DNA of 64,000 bases from Eutreptiella sp. 'Long Island Sound 2002' (Eukaryota > Euglenozoa > Euglenophyceae > Eutreptiales > Eutreptiaceae), in assembly GCA_964036045.1 (NCBI GenBank), contig OZ038379.1:67610719-67674718 (forward strand), read 5' to 3'. Every line of letters begins with the position of its first letter. Position 1 is the stretch's first letter. A program made the translations under genes and the position numbers. The notes beneath the pieces are model-generated. The model worked only from the letters and a program-made list of their open reading frames with translations. It did not search any database and was not told the DNA's origin. Of the stretch, positions 10,416 to 20,443 are shown piece after piece.

Positions 10416-10987
10416 AGGAGGACGTCGCGGGGATCCTGGACGACCAGTCGGCCGCGGAGAAAGACATGGAGGAGCTGCGAGCGGAACGGGACCGGTACCG
10501 GGAGAATCTGGAGCTGGCCCTGGAGAAGCAGCAGCGAGTGGTGGACAGCCTCCTCCACCTGGTGGAGGACATGTCGGGACGCCTGAAAAGGCTAGAGGAG
10601 CTACAGCCCCTCGCCTCGGGTCCGGAGCTCCCGGCAAAGCCGGCCGCGGCAGAGCTGGTGGAGCGGGTTAAGACCCTCAGGAGCGCCATGGATAAACCCA
10701 TGGGCGGCCCTGCAGAGGCACCATACGCGCCTCCGCGTGTTGACCCGGGTGCGCTGCCGTTTGTTCCCATGTTCAGCGAATCCACAATGCTCGGGGAACA
10801 CACGGCACCGGCTGGGTCCATGCGGGAAGGGCACGTAACCACGGACCCGAGGAGCCTGACGGTACAGATGTCCCATGCCGCCCAGCATGTACCGATCACG
10901 ACGAATATGGTAGTTTTTGCGGAAGAGAAGATCGAGAACCACACCATGCAGGGGCGAACCATGGGAAGCGCCGACGGACATGGTTGA
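10325..10987 (+). CDS. Gag, coiled-coil portion
   Basis: The frame is open from about 10270 and ends in TGA at 10985-10987. Residues about 15-95 form a strongly charged helical stretch (many Glu, Arg, Leu; a DDQSAAEKDMEELRAERDR core) typical of a coiled coil, followed by a Pro-rich tail. It likely drives Gag-Gag assembly. The frame is the same as that of the Gag nucleocapsid and Pol segments downstream, separated from them only by the TGA. The first codon of the interval is GTG; no certain initiator was identified. Confidence 0.6.
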   Translation: MSFLMGKYPKMGMDAIVHRLDRLDNAKDGLEEDVAGILDDQSAAEKDMEELRAERDRYRENLELALEKQQRVVDSLLHLVEDMSGRLKRLEELQPLASGPELPAKPAAAELVERVKTLRSAMDKPMGGPAEAPYAPPRVDPGALPFVPMFSESTMLGEHTAPAGSMREGHVTTDPRSLTVQMSHAAQHVPITTNMVVFAEEKIENHTMQGRTMGSADGHG

Positions 10988-11077
10988 GGTCATCCAGGCG
11001 GAAACCTGTGGGCGAAGGACCCCAATACGGGGATATGGACGGCCGATGGAGCAAATCCTTCCCGCATTTCAAACCCC

Positions 11078-12640
11078 ATGGGTTCAGGCCCAACTGGACC
11101 GCACTCCATGGAGGAGAGGGATGTACGGGGAGTGTACTCACACCCCCCGGCCACAGGTGGTATCCGTCTCGGTGGAGTGGTGGCTGGAGACGTCGGAGAC
11201 GCCATCAGGATTGACGACCTCAGGGGAATCAAAATCCCCTACTACGATGGCAACCCCTCCAACCTGGATGACTTCATCCTGGACTGGGAGGACTTCGCCG
11301 AGGAGGTCGTCGGCGAGATGCGGGGAGCGCCGCGGGATAAGTGGGTATGCCGGACATTCCCACACCGGCTGGCGCAGGACCTGAAGGAGGAGCTGCGGGA
11401 TCAGATCCGGGAAGGACTGATCAGGACGGAGCAGGCCTGCCTCCAGTGGTTGGAGGATGAGGAGCGGGTGGACGCTCCGAACCAGAAGCTGCAGGACTTG
11501 TGGTCCACCCCGCTGCCGCTGGACCGCGGTGAGTTGCGGGTCCGGGAGTGGAACCGGTATCTGCGGAAGTACCGCAGATGCCTCAAGCTGGTGGAAGACT
11601 GGAACGAGGCCAGTGAGATCCGCCACTTGCTGAAGGACGTCCTCCCCGGCAACTGGAAGAGGCGAGTGGAGGACGAGGAGAAGAAGCGCGCCAAGAAGCG
11701 GGTGGCGGTGAGGATCATGGCGGCAGAGGATACCCATGCGGGTATCATGGAGTTCTTCAGGAGGAACCTGGGCGAGCCCAACCGGATGTTGGGACTGAAG
11801 AACGCCGTGTACGTGGAGGTATTCGGAGACTCCATGGGGCAAAGGTTGCTGCGCCTCAACAACGTGGAGTGGAGGCGCGGGGAGCCGCTGAGGATGCAAG
11901 TCATCTTCGCCCGCATGAGCCTGGACGAGATCGTGAAGTACATCACGGTGGAGTTGAAGCTCAATGCGAAGAACGAGGCCCACGTGCAGGATCGACATGG
12001 TCATGGACAACGAGGCCACCGAGAAGACCGCCATCATCGGGAGATCCAGGAGGACACGGCCAACTCCGCGGAGGATGGTAGTGGAAGTGGCCAAGACCAC
12101 TGGACCGGGTCCCGGGAGGATCACGAGGAGGCCCATTTCTTCGCGTTTGTGGTGCACAACGTGAAGAACCATGGGCAGGATCGGTCCAGATGGAGCCAGT
12201 TGGGACCCAAGAAGAGCAGAGAGCCAAGGAGGATCGGGAACCCACCGCTCTCGTTCCGAGAGTACAGGTCTCAGCACGACAGGTGCTGGGTCTGTTATGG
12301 CAAGGGAAACAACCATGCACACGACCACTGTCAGTGCAAGGTGTACGAGGCGGACAAGAAGGCCTACTTCGCCGCCCACCCCGAGAAGAAGCCCAAGGAG
12401 CAGCGGATTTCCGATTGGAAAGCGAAGGGCGGAGACGGGGGAAAAGGCCAAGGCAAAGGCCAAGGAAAAGGCGGAGGAAGAGGCTATGGTGGTGGACCTG
12501 GCCAAGACCGACGAGTGAGGTCGATCGAGGAGGTTGCTGAGGACATGTTGAGGACGTTGGAGGAACTGAAAGCCCAGCAACATGGTGGACAGAGTCCTGG
12601 CGGATCGCAGCCGGAAGGGGCTGCGGGAAGCCAAGTCTAG
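11078..12640 (+). CDS. Gag, capsid-like region and zinc knuckle
   Basis: 520 residues. The central part (about 50-300) contains a retrotransposon Gag-like helical region with Trp and Leu motifs (DWEDFAEEVVGEMRG, LEDEERVDAPNQK). A zinc knuckle at residues 403-418 has C403, C406, H413 and C418, spaced C-x2-C-x6-H-x4-C, slightly longer than the usual C-x2-C-x4-H-x4-C. It is followed by a Lys/Gly-rich basic tail, suited to RNA binding and packaging. Codons from 10988 to 11077 are also open in this frame, so translation past the 10985 TGA would continue directly into it. The frame ends in TAG at 12638. Confidence 0.85.
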   Translation: MGSGPTGPHSMEERDVRGVYSHPPATGGIRLGGVVAGDVGDAIRIDDLRGIKIPYYDGNPSNLDDFILDWEDFAEEVVGEMRGAPRDKWVCRTFPHRLAQDLKEELRDQIREGLIRTEQACLQWLEDEERVDAPNQKLQDLWSTPLPLDRGELRVREWNRYLRKYRRCLKLVEDWNEASEIRHLLKDVLPGNWKRRVEDEEKKRAKKRVAVRIMAAEDTHAGIMEFFRRNLGEPNRMLGLKNAVYVEVFGDSMGQRLLRLNNVEWRRGEPLRMQVIFARMSLDEIVKYITVELKLNAKNEAHVQDRHGHGQRGHREDRHHREIQEDTANSAEDGSGSGQDHWTGSREDHEEAHFFAFVVHNVKNHGQDRSRWSQLGPKKSREPRRIGNPPLSFREYRSQHDRCWVCYGKGNNHAHDHCQCKVYEADKKAYFAAHPEKKPKEQRISDWKAKGGDGGKGQGKGQGKGGGRGYGGGPGQDRRVRSIEEVAEDMLRTLEELKAQQHGGQSPGGSQPEGAAGSQV

Positions 12641-12721
12641 AGGAGCCCCCACGGGAGTGGGACCTCGGAGGTCTCTCCTCCGAAAATCAGTGGAATCCCA
12701 GAGAAAGCGAAGGCACATCGG

Positions 12722-15700
12722 GTGCCGAAGAAGGCTCCGGAAGAGCCAAAACCACTGAGTTTCGCCACTCCCAACCCCTGGAGAGGCCTGCCAAGGGAAG
12801 TACATGTGGGTACGGGACATGGCAAGAAGGAAGGAGCGACCACGGAGAGCCCCGTGGACGGGCAGGACCAACCCAAGATCTACACCATCCTTGACCATAC
12901 CCTTGAAGTCCTGATGCACCCGGACGTGCTAGAGTTGCATGCCGTGAGAGTCGTCCATACACCTCATGGCGACGAGCGGCAGTTGCACTTGAAAGTGCGA
13001 GTACGGTGTGGACGAGAGGAGAAGGTGGTGGATGTGTTAGTGGATACGGGTGCCCAGGTGAGCCTGGTCCGGAGAGGGTTGTTCAAGGAGGAACTCCTGC
13101 AGCCCAGCCGGAGACCGGTCCGCCTGAAGGTCGCCAACGGAAAGATCATGGGTGGCGGCACCCATGAGGCCACCATCAGTATGGAATTCTGGGAGCATGA
13201 GCGCTTGAACCGCCCCGATCAGGCGAAGAGAAGCACTCTATCCGGGAACTTCTATGTGGCCGACATTACCGATTGGGATATGATCATGGGGTATGACTTC
13301 ATGGTGGCAAATGCCATTGGAGCCCTTCCCCATCGTGCAACGCTGGTCCGGGAGGATGATGAATGCCTCACATGGATGTCCACGGACTATGCATGCGGAT
13401 CATCCCAATGGAATGCTGAGGAAGAGGATCGGATCGTCCAAGCGGTGCAAGCTGTGGGTGCCAAGTCCAGAGGAGACCGTGGAGTTCAGCTCACGGAGTA
13501 TGGAATGGCGCCGCAGGTGTATGCCAGGATGATCCTGACGCTGGGAGCCGAAGCGCCCGAGACGGACGTCTTCGCTTCCCGGGATGCCCTACTTCTGAGG
13601 AAGTGTAGGAGGCATTGGCATCGAGGAGACTCAGCCTGGCACAGGCATTGGGGTTTGAAGGAGTGGGGGCCCATGTATTGGCATGGCTCCCTGGACAATA
13701 CCAGATGTACGGTGGAGAAGATCATCGCGGATAGGGCGAAGGGGATCCTGGTCATAACCGGCATAGGATCCACCCCATGTCCGCTGGAGGGTCTCAAGTC
13801 GACGCTGGACTCCATCACCCTGAACGAGATGTCATTCGGGCCAGGGGAGGAGTTGTTCATAGACGCCAAGGGTGTATCAATGCCCTCCCCGGGTCAAGCG
13901 TGGGGTACCAAAGCTTTCCTGGTGGATGGGGCGCAAGCCCAGCCCACAGGTGATGAAGCATTCATCTGTAGGGTGGAGGCGGTGCCCATGAAAGTCATGT
14001 TTGAGCCCAAGGAGGGGACGGATCAGCCTATTGATGGCATTGACGTCCCGTCCCACGCCGAGATCGACGACGTCGTCAACTACATGCGGATGGGGATGCA
14101 CGACCGTGTGGCAGCCAAGAAGAGGCGGGCCATGGTCACATCCCCGCATTGGTGGGATGACAAGATGTTGGTCACCGGCAAGTACGAGAAGGACGAGTTC
14201 GTGGCGAGGGTCATGGATCACATCGCGGACCAATATGATGGTCCGGTTGGGTCGGACCCACCTACATGGAATTTTCCAAGAATGGGTGCCGATAGCGACA
14301 GTCACCAGCCCGATGCCGCAAGTTTCCGAAGATTATCGGTGGGAAGAGCTCCCCACGACGATGAAGACGGCATATCGGACGAGGAGAAGTCGGAATCGGA
14401 CCCAGAAGAGGCCTATACCGCAGTGCGGTCGGTTGTATCTATACCGAAGCAAGCGGCTGAAGAGGCCCAGGAGAACCCGAAGGTCGCCGAGCTGAAGGAG
14501 AGGCTGATCAAGGCCTATCCGCGGCTATTCAGTGGCGTCGCCAACAAGAACCCTCCAGATCGTGGGAGGTTTGGTACAGCGAAGATCAAGCTGAAGCCGA
14601 ACCCGAAGATCTATCGTCATCGGGAGTACCAACTTCAGGGCGATCGGGCCGAGGCCATGAAGAAGCTGTTGGCCGAGTTCATTGAGCGGGGATGGATCGA
14701 ACCCTCCGACAGTGAGTGGGCCAGCCCAGCCTTCATCGTGCCCAAGAAGGAGAAGGGCGAGTGGAGGTTGGTGGTTGATTACAGAGGTTTGAACGAGCAG
14801 ACCGAGCACGACTCGTACTCGCTTCCCCTGATCGACTCCATCCTCCAAAAGCAACAGAAAAAGCGGATTTTCACGGTGTTAGACCTGAAACACGGCTATC
14901 ACCAGATGCCGCTGCACCCGGACTCCAGGCCCTGCACAGCGATGTCGACGCCGCCGGGGCCCATGCAGTGGAAAGTGGTGCCTATGGGCGCCAGGAATGG
15001 CAACACCGCTTTCCAGCGCATGATGGAGGACCTGCTCGGTCCTGTCGGGGACTGTGCCGATCCCTTCGTGGATGACATCATCATCCGGTCCGGCACGGAG
15101 AACATGACTGAGGACGAGCTCATCGACGCGCATGAGAAGGATCTGCGCCGAGTGCTCAGCGAGTTGGACCAGCACAACATGGTGTGCAAGCCCACCAAAG
15201 CCTCACTCTTCGTGAAGGAAGTGGAGTTTGCGGGTCACGTGGTTGGTCACGGGCAACGCCGTCCCATGCCTGGGAAGCTGGCGTCCCTGCACCACTGGGA
15301 GAAGCCCCAGACCATCAGCGAACTCCGGTCCTTCATGGGGTTCTGCAATTACTATTCGGGCTATGTCCGGATGTATGCAGAACTCTCGGGGCCGCTGCAC
15401 AAGATGCTGCAGGTGGGCAAGTTCGATGGCCGGAAGGGGAGCAAGAAGAAGCTTGCCTGGACCCCTGAGGCTGAGGATGCGTTCAACCGCCTGAATGAGC
15501 GACTCCTGGGGCAGTTGGGGCTATTCCTGGTGGACCCGGACAAGGGATTCGTGCTACGGACGGACGCCTCGGACTATGCTGTGGGGGCAGTCCTCGAGCA
15601 GATCCGGGACGACGGGTCACATGTGCCCGTGGCGTTCTGGAGTCGGATCCTGGCCGAGGGCCAACGCCGCACTTGGACCACGATGGAGAAGGAGACGTAC

Positions 15701-16213
15701 GCCATTGTTTGTGCGCTCAGGAAGTGGTCGGGCCACATCGGATTGCAACCGGTGGTGGTTTGTACGGACCATCAGTCCTTGCAGAGCTGGCACAAGGAGC
15801 ACGTCGACACCCCCTCGGGACCGGCAGCAGGGAGGGCCCGACGGCATGAGACATTCGCCAAGTTCGACCTCAGCGTCGTGTATGTCCCGGGGAAGGACAA
15901 CACTGTGGCAGATTGCCTCAGTCGATGGGCCTACCCCGCGGGCAAGGCTTGGATGGACATATCCAGCCATGGGGACGCCGAGGAGACCGAGGAGGTCAAG
16001 CGCATCATCGAGATCGAGGAGGCCATGGAGCAGGAGGGGGTCAAGTGCTTTGTGGTGATGGCAAACCGTACGGACCTGGCCAAGTTCCGGGGTGCCCGCG
16101 TCCAAGCTATTCGAGAGGAAACCCTCGAGCAATGGATGGTGGCCCCTGTAGAGCTAGTCAAATCGGTGCTCACAGAGGACTGGTCGGATGACTACGCGGC
16201 ATCCGAGCACTGA
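12722..16213 (+). CDS. Pol: aspartic protease, reverse transcriptase, RNase H
   Basis: 1163 residues, in the same frame as Gag; codons are open from 12641, right after the Gag TAG. The aspartic protease motif is LVDTGAQVSLV with the catalytic Asp at residue 108. RT spans about 640-890: FIVPKKEKGEWRLVVDYRGLN, the first catalytic block LDLKHGYHQM near 720, and FVDD at 782-785 in place of the usual YVDD. RNase H begins near 935 (LRTDASDYAVGAVL, Asp948) and ends with the ADCLSRW motif. The enzymes copy genomic RNA into DNA in the particle. No internal stop or frameshift was seen across three domains, which suggests recent activity. It ends in TGA at 16211, before integrase. Confidence 0.95.
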   Translation: MPKKAPEEPKPLSFATPNPWRGLPREVHVGTGHGKKEGATTESPVDGQDQPKIYTILDHTLEVLMHPDVLELHAVRVVHTPHGDERQLHLKVRVRCGREEKVVDVLVDTGAQVSLVRRGLFKEELLQPSRRPVRLKVANGKIMGGGTHEATISMEFWEHERLNRPDQAKRSTLSGNFYVADITDWDMIMGYDFMVANAIGALPHRATLVREDDECLTWMSTDYACGSSQWNAEEEDRIVQAVQAVGAKSRGDRGVQLTEYGMAPQVYARMILTLGAEAPETDVFASRDALLLRKCRRHWHRGDSAWHRHWGLKEWGPMYWHGSLDNTRCTVEKIIADRAKGILVITGIGSTPCPLEGLKSTLDSITLNEMSFGPGEELFIDAKGVSMPSPGQAWGTKAFLVDGAQAQPTGDEAFICRVEAVPMKVMFEPKEGTDQPIDGIDVPSHAEIDDVVNYMRMGMHDRVAAKKRRAMVTSPHWWDDKMLVTGKYEKDEFVARVMDHIADQYDGPVGSDPPTWNFPRMGADSDSHQPDAASFRRLSVGRAPHDDEDGISDEEKSESDPEEAYTAVRSVVSIPKQAAEEAQENPKVAELKERLIKAYPRLFSGVANKNPPDRGRFGTAKIKLKPNPKIYRHREYQLQGDRAEAMKKLLAEFIERGWIEPSDSEWASPAFIVPKKEKGEWRLVVDYRGLNEQTEHDSYSLPLIDSILQKQQKKRIFTVLDLKHGYHQMPLHPDSRPCTAMSTPPGPMQWKVVPMGARNGNTAFQRMMEDLLGPVGDCADPFVDDIIIRSGTENMTEDELIDAHEKDLRRVLSELDQHNMVCKPTKASLFVKEVEFAGHVVGHGQRRPMPGKLASLHHWEKPQTISELRSFMGFCNYYSGYVRMYAELSGPLHKMLQVGKFDGRKGSKKKLAWTPEAEDAFNRLNERLLGQLGLFLVDPDKGFVLRTDASDYAVGAVLEQIRDDGSHVPVAFWSRILAEGQRRTWTTMEKETYAIVCALRKWSGHIGLQPVVVCTDHQSLQSWHKEHVDTPSGPAAGRARRHETFAKFDLSVVYVPGKDNTVADCLSRWAYPAGKAWMDISSHGDAEETEEVKRIIEIEEAMEQEGVKCFVVMANRTDLAKFRGARVQAIREETLEQWMVAPVELVKSVLTEDWSDDYAASEH

Positions 16214-16231
16214 AGCAAGTACTGGAATGCC

Positions 16232-17707
16232 GTGAGCGCCCCGTCGGACGACGAGTGGCCTGAGGGCTTGACCGAGGATGGGGACAAGTTGTTTCTCAAG
16301 GACAAGCTGCTGGTACCCGAGAACCGAGTGGAGGAGCTCATTGACCATTGGCACAACGCCCAGCTCATGCACCCTGGCCGAGACAAGATGCAGCAGGACC
16401 TGGAGTGGCGCTTCAAGTTCCCTCCGGGGTACTACGCCATCCTGGATAGGTACTGCAGCGACTGTGCCGTGTGTCGGGCCACGAAGAGCCCCAACCAGTC
16501 CACAGCGGGCAACCCGGTGTACACGGCTATACCGGAGGCCCCTATGCGGTCCGTGGCCATGGATGTATTTGCCATGCCTGAGGTCACCTTGGAAGGAGAG
16601 ACCTACGACTGTGTCGTCCTGGCGGTGGATAGGCACAGTGGGTATATCGTGGCGGTCCCTGGCAAGAAGTCCAAGAAGAAGGACAAGAAGGACAAGCATG
16701 GAGTGGGGCTGCAGGCCAAGACCGTTGCTAATGCCATGATCAGGCATTGGCTGACGATTTTTGATGTCCCAGCTGTCATCTGCAGCGATCGGGGCAGTCA
16801 ATTCGTGGGGACGTGGTTCAAGACGATGTGCAAGCACATGGGGATTCGGCACGCCAAGACCGTGGCGTACCACAGCCGGTCGAATGGCCGTGCTGAGGTG
16901 GCCGGGCGGCAGATGTTCGAGAAGTTCCGCCAGCTGCACATTGACAAACCGGGCCGGAACTGGTATAACTCGCTGTGGAGAGTGCTGCAAGCGTATCACG
17001 ACCTTCCAGGACCCACTGGACTGTCGCCCCATCGCTTCCTGTTCCTACGGGATCGAGTATCACGCACTCTCCCGTGGTTGAACCATGGCAAAGTGGCCCG
17101 GGATGCGAACGCTATGATGGCTGAGGCGGACGACACGGCGGCCAAGGTGTGCAAGGCACTTCAGGACGAGCATGACAAGAGGGCCAAATACTTCAAGCAA
17201 GGAAAGGTCCAGAAGTATGCTCTCCAAGACACCGTGTGGGTGGAGCGGCACCACAAGGATGTCCTGTCCAGGCATCGGCAGGCATCTTGGTATGTGCCGG
17301 GGGTAATCGTGCGGAAGGTCGGGCAGGATGTGTATGCGGTTCGTGTGGGGGATAACAAGATCCTGGACCGCGACCATACCCAGCTTCGTCCCCGAGCACC
17401 AGACCCCAGCGGACGTCCCGTCACCCTCGAGTTCACGGCCGGCGATGTGGACACGGACGACGAGGGTGAGGACGACGACTTCACCGCTGAGAAGATTCTG
17501 GCGGACAAGCCGGACCCGGGGACGCCTGGGGGAAGGCTTTATAAAGTCCGCTGGAAGGGATTCGCCGCATCCAGGGATTCGTGGGAACCTCCAAGCAGTT
17601 TTGTGCCGAGGTACACCACGGTCTGGATGGACTACCTAAAGAAAAAGAATATTTCTTTGGATGTCAAGGACGTGTTGGTCCATTTGGTTGCTGCTGTAGC
17701 ACCGTAA
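16232..17707 (+). CDS. Pol: integrase with chromodomain
   Basis: 491 residues, in frame with the protease-RT segment and separated from it only by TGA 16211-16213. An HHCC zinc domain (residues about 38-82, ending CSDCAVC) precedes the DDE core: D111 in MDVFAMPEV, D186 in CSDRGSQF and E222 in NGRAEVAG, giving the DD(35)E spacing. A basic linker follows, then an acidic stretch (TDDEGEDDD), then a chromodomain at about 418-470 with YKVRWKGF and SWEP motifs. In chromoviruses this domain steers integration to marked chromatin. The frame is intact to its TAA. Confidence 0.95.
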   Translation: MSAPSDDEWPEGLTEDGDKLFLKDKLLVPENRVEELIDHWHNAQLMHPGRDKMQQDLEWRFKFPPGYYAILDRYCSDCAVCRATKSPNQSTAGNPVYTAIPEAPMRSVAMDVFAMPEVTLEGETYDCVVLAVDRHSGYIVAVPGKKSKKKDKKDKHGVGLQAKTVANAMIRHWLTIFDVPAVICSDRGSQFVGTWFKTMCKHMGIRHAKTVAYHSRSNGRAEVAGRQMFEKFRQLHIDKPGRNWYNSLWRVLQAYHDLPGPTGLSPHRFLFLRDRVSRTLPWLNHGKVARDANAMMAEADDTAAKVCKALQDEHDKRAKYFKQGKVQKYALQDTVWVERHHKDVLSRHRQASWYVPGVIVRKVGQDVYAVRVGDNKILDRDHTQLRPRAPDPSGRPVTLEFTAGDVDTDDEGEDDDFTAEKILADKPDPGTPGGRLYKVRWKGFAASRDSWEPPSSFVPRYTTVWMDYLKKKNISLDVKDVLVHLVAAVAP

Positions 17708-18114
17708 TGGATCCCCCCTTGGCATTTTGTTTGCTTCTGTGCTTGGAGAGACGGGTGAGGGCGTTCATCCGGGGATTTTTCGGCCTTGATTGGCCATATA
17801 CCCCCTTCGCTCGATCTCCACGTATATATTTCATTGTGGTATACTTATTTACGTCAACCGACGACGTTTTTCTATATTTGATCCCCTTGGTCCATGTTGT
17901 AGATCAAGAGGAGACCGGATATGGCGTAGGGCACCGATTTTCAGTGTCCTCACCCCTCCCTTGGGGCATGGGGGACGCCTACGACGTGTGTGGGGCCTCC
18001 ATGTGTCCGTGGGACATGGAGGGGGGGGTTGGAGCCCATTGGGGTCCTCCTGTCCTCTCTTCAATGACTTCCGAGCGGTAACAACGCTCTGAGAAGGGGG
18101 GTGAAGCCGGTTTG
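17708..18114 (+). other. 3' untranslated region and candidate polypurine tract
   Basis: No gene was seen. A/T-rich sequence with TATATT and TATTTAC tracts follows the integrase stop. GAGAAGGGGGGTGAAG (about 18091-18106) is the best polypurine tract, the expected plus-strand primer, ending about 8 bp before the 3' LTR match begins. Confidence 0.55.
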
Positions 18115-20443
18115 GACCCCCGTGGCCATCTTGGGGTCACTTGGGGTGTGTATCTATGTGCCGGCAAGCCGCCATTGGCTGATATCATACTCTCCCATCC
18201 ACCTGATCTAACACGATGTGATAGTGTGATAGGTTTGGCCATTCCGGCTATGAGCGGCCATATTCAGTACCGAGGCGCCGCCAGCGGAGATTTATATATC
18301 AGAATATCAGAAATCAACAGGGTTTTATTATCATGATGTTTCCGTAATTTTTCAGCCTTTCGTTCTGATGGTCAATGTATCGGCGACTGTCAGTTGGATC
18401 GCGATTTTGCGTTGACCGATTGGTTAACTGTTATTTCCAGATATTTTGGCGGAAACCCCGATGAAGGGTCAGATTTCATCAGTAAAGGGTTCGTTGCTTC
18501 CGCAATTTTCTAAATATGCACTCGAAATTTTATTCTGAATTTTTCGCGATGTCGAAATGGGATTTTCGACTTCGACATTGCCGCACTTGATTTGGTCGTC
18601 TTCGAGTGGTCATACTCTTTTCCCTATGCCCGAATCAGGTTTACCTTATACTTACCACCCATTTGACCTGGAGATATAAGGGAAACAAAAGTGAATCGTG
18701 GGACCACTTTGAAGGGCCATATCTACGCGCGAGTTTGAGGAACGAGAATAAGGAAGGTTGGGTTGCAAGCGCCTTAGTCTCAACTTAATTTAGGAAGCAT
18801 CAAACGCCTTTGGTGTGTACACATGCCGGGTAGAGCAAGGGATAAGGGTCAAGAGGGTATAAAGTGATATATAACTCTTGGACCGTGCAACCGAATTTTT
18901 TATTGCGACTTTCGAGTGTACCGCATGAGTGTTGGGGTTGCATAGATACTTTCCTTGGGTTCCTACGTATTTTTAACGTGAAGTTATGTTCATGGAGGGT
19001 CATGGCATACCATGGTGGGAGCCACTTTTTGAGGGTATGTGTTATATGCATGGTATGTGCTTTGATATGCTCACGCCCATGTTATATATCTTCGTGTGGC
19101 CGAAGAGATGGGGAGCCACACGTGACAAGGGGTTTGCCCATGTCCCAATTGTGGAATTCAAAGCGCTAGACTAAGTCTACCGCATATGTATTGCTCATGG
19201 TATGTTAGGCAAAGAGATCCATGAGTGCACTCCCATTTTCATGGGGCATGTAGATACGAGTGGCGAAGGTATCTCCATGCGCCTGATTGGGGATCCAAGT
19301 GGGGGAATTGTTCGCAAATGGTTCCAATCATTTGTGTATTGAACCATGAGCGGATATCATGGGTGAGCATAGAGATATACTATCATGACAACTTTGTATT
19401 TGGTCATATTTTCATGTTTTTGACCTCAATTTTTGCTCATTTTTGCATTTTGTGTACTTACCTGGTCGGCAAACAGCAAGAAGCCTATGGAGAGTCGAAC
19501 CATGGTATGTTGTTCATATGTTGGCATATGGTGTGGAGTTGAACACCACCATATGCCGGATCACGTACTCCATTTGGCTTGGCGCACGAAGGATCACAAG
19601 AATTGGTCTCAAGATCATGGGCTGACTTGGGCAGTGCATGGCGCCCATATCCGAAGGGGTTTCGAGGGTAAAGTGGGGATGTACATGGGCATTGACCTTT
19701 GGTCTGTATCCTCCATGAATACTAGATTTCGATTCCATGCATGCTTTGAGCCTTTGGATAAGTGGTAACTTCAATTTTGAGCATATATGTGATATATGGC
19801 CAATATGGTGTGAATTGGCAGTTTTTTGGCATGTTATGAGTTCAAACTCATAGGTCATTTCTCTAAGCCCATTTGATTCCAAGTCCAACCAAGTTTATGT
19901 CAGGGTAGGGCATGGTCCTGAGTGCTACTCTAGGCCATGACACGCCACCTCCCCTATTGGGCTAGGATTTATAGGCTTGGGAGTGAACACATTTTTGGGG
20001 TTTGTGTATTGACTTTTGACACATGGCATTTAGCCATCTCATTTGACCCGGTTCAGGGCAATATGTTGGTGAGTCAATGGAAGGTCTTGAGTCCAGGGAA
20101 TGAGGGGTTTATGGCTGTGAATGTGTATGTTTACCTCTTTCCCAGACTTTGCTTTGTTTGTGTTCATATGCCAATTTCAGGGCTTTCCTCTTTGGTGCAA
20201 TTCTTGTACATACCCGCCATCGTGAGACTATCGATGTGCTGAACGGAAGCCCGCAGCCTGATTTGGATTGTGAATTGGGTTATTGCTGTATTTGTGGGAT
20301 CTGGTTGCTATTCAGGTTTGAAGGAGGTTTTTTTTTCTATATTTTTGGATTTGGAACCTTGGATTTTGAGCAATGCAATCGTTGATCAGGAGCAAATCGG
20401 CAGGGGTTACAGGCGGAAGGGGCACAGCGGGGGCCGGTCCTGG
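18115..20443 (+). repeat. 3' LTR (about 2329 bp)
   Basis: Nearly identical to 7269-9598, with scattered single-base differences and a few small indels by eye (for example near the T-run at 20328). It carries the same TATAAAG (18858) and inverted repeat (19523). To its right, element A sequence resumes at CCTGGAGTGCCTGG. Confidence 0.93.

Larger units (their letters stand above)
7269..20443 (+). mobile_element. Ty3/gypsy chromovirus-type LTR retrotransposon, full length
   Basis: A 13.2-kb element with two ~2.33-kb direct LTRs, a primer-binding site, Gag with zinc knuckle, aspartic protease, RT, RNase H, integrase and chromodomain in that order. Integrase after RNase H places it in Ty3/gypsy (Metaviridae); the C-terminal chromodomain is the mark of chromoviruses. 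It sits in minus-strand element A: 20444 onwards and 7268 downwards join into one continuous element A sequence. CCGG at 7265-7268 and at 20434-20437 is a possible 4-bp target duplication. LTRs differ by scattered substitutions, so insertion is not brand new. Protein domains look intact except for three in-frame stops at domain boundaries. Confidence 0.95.
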
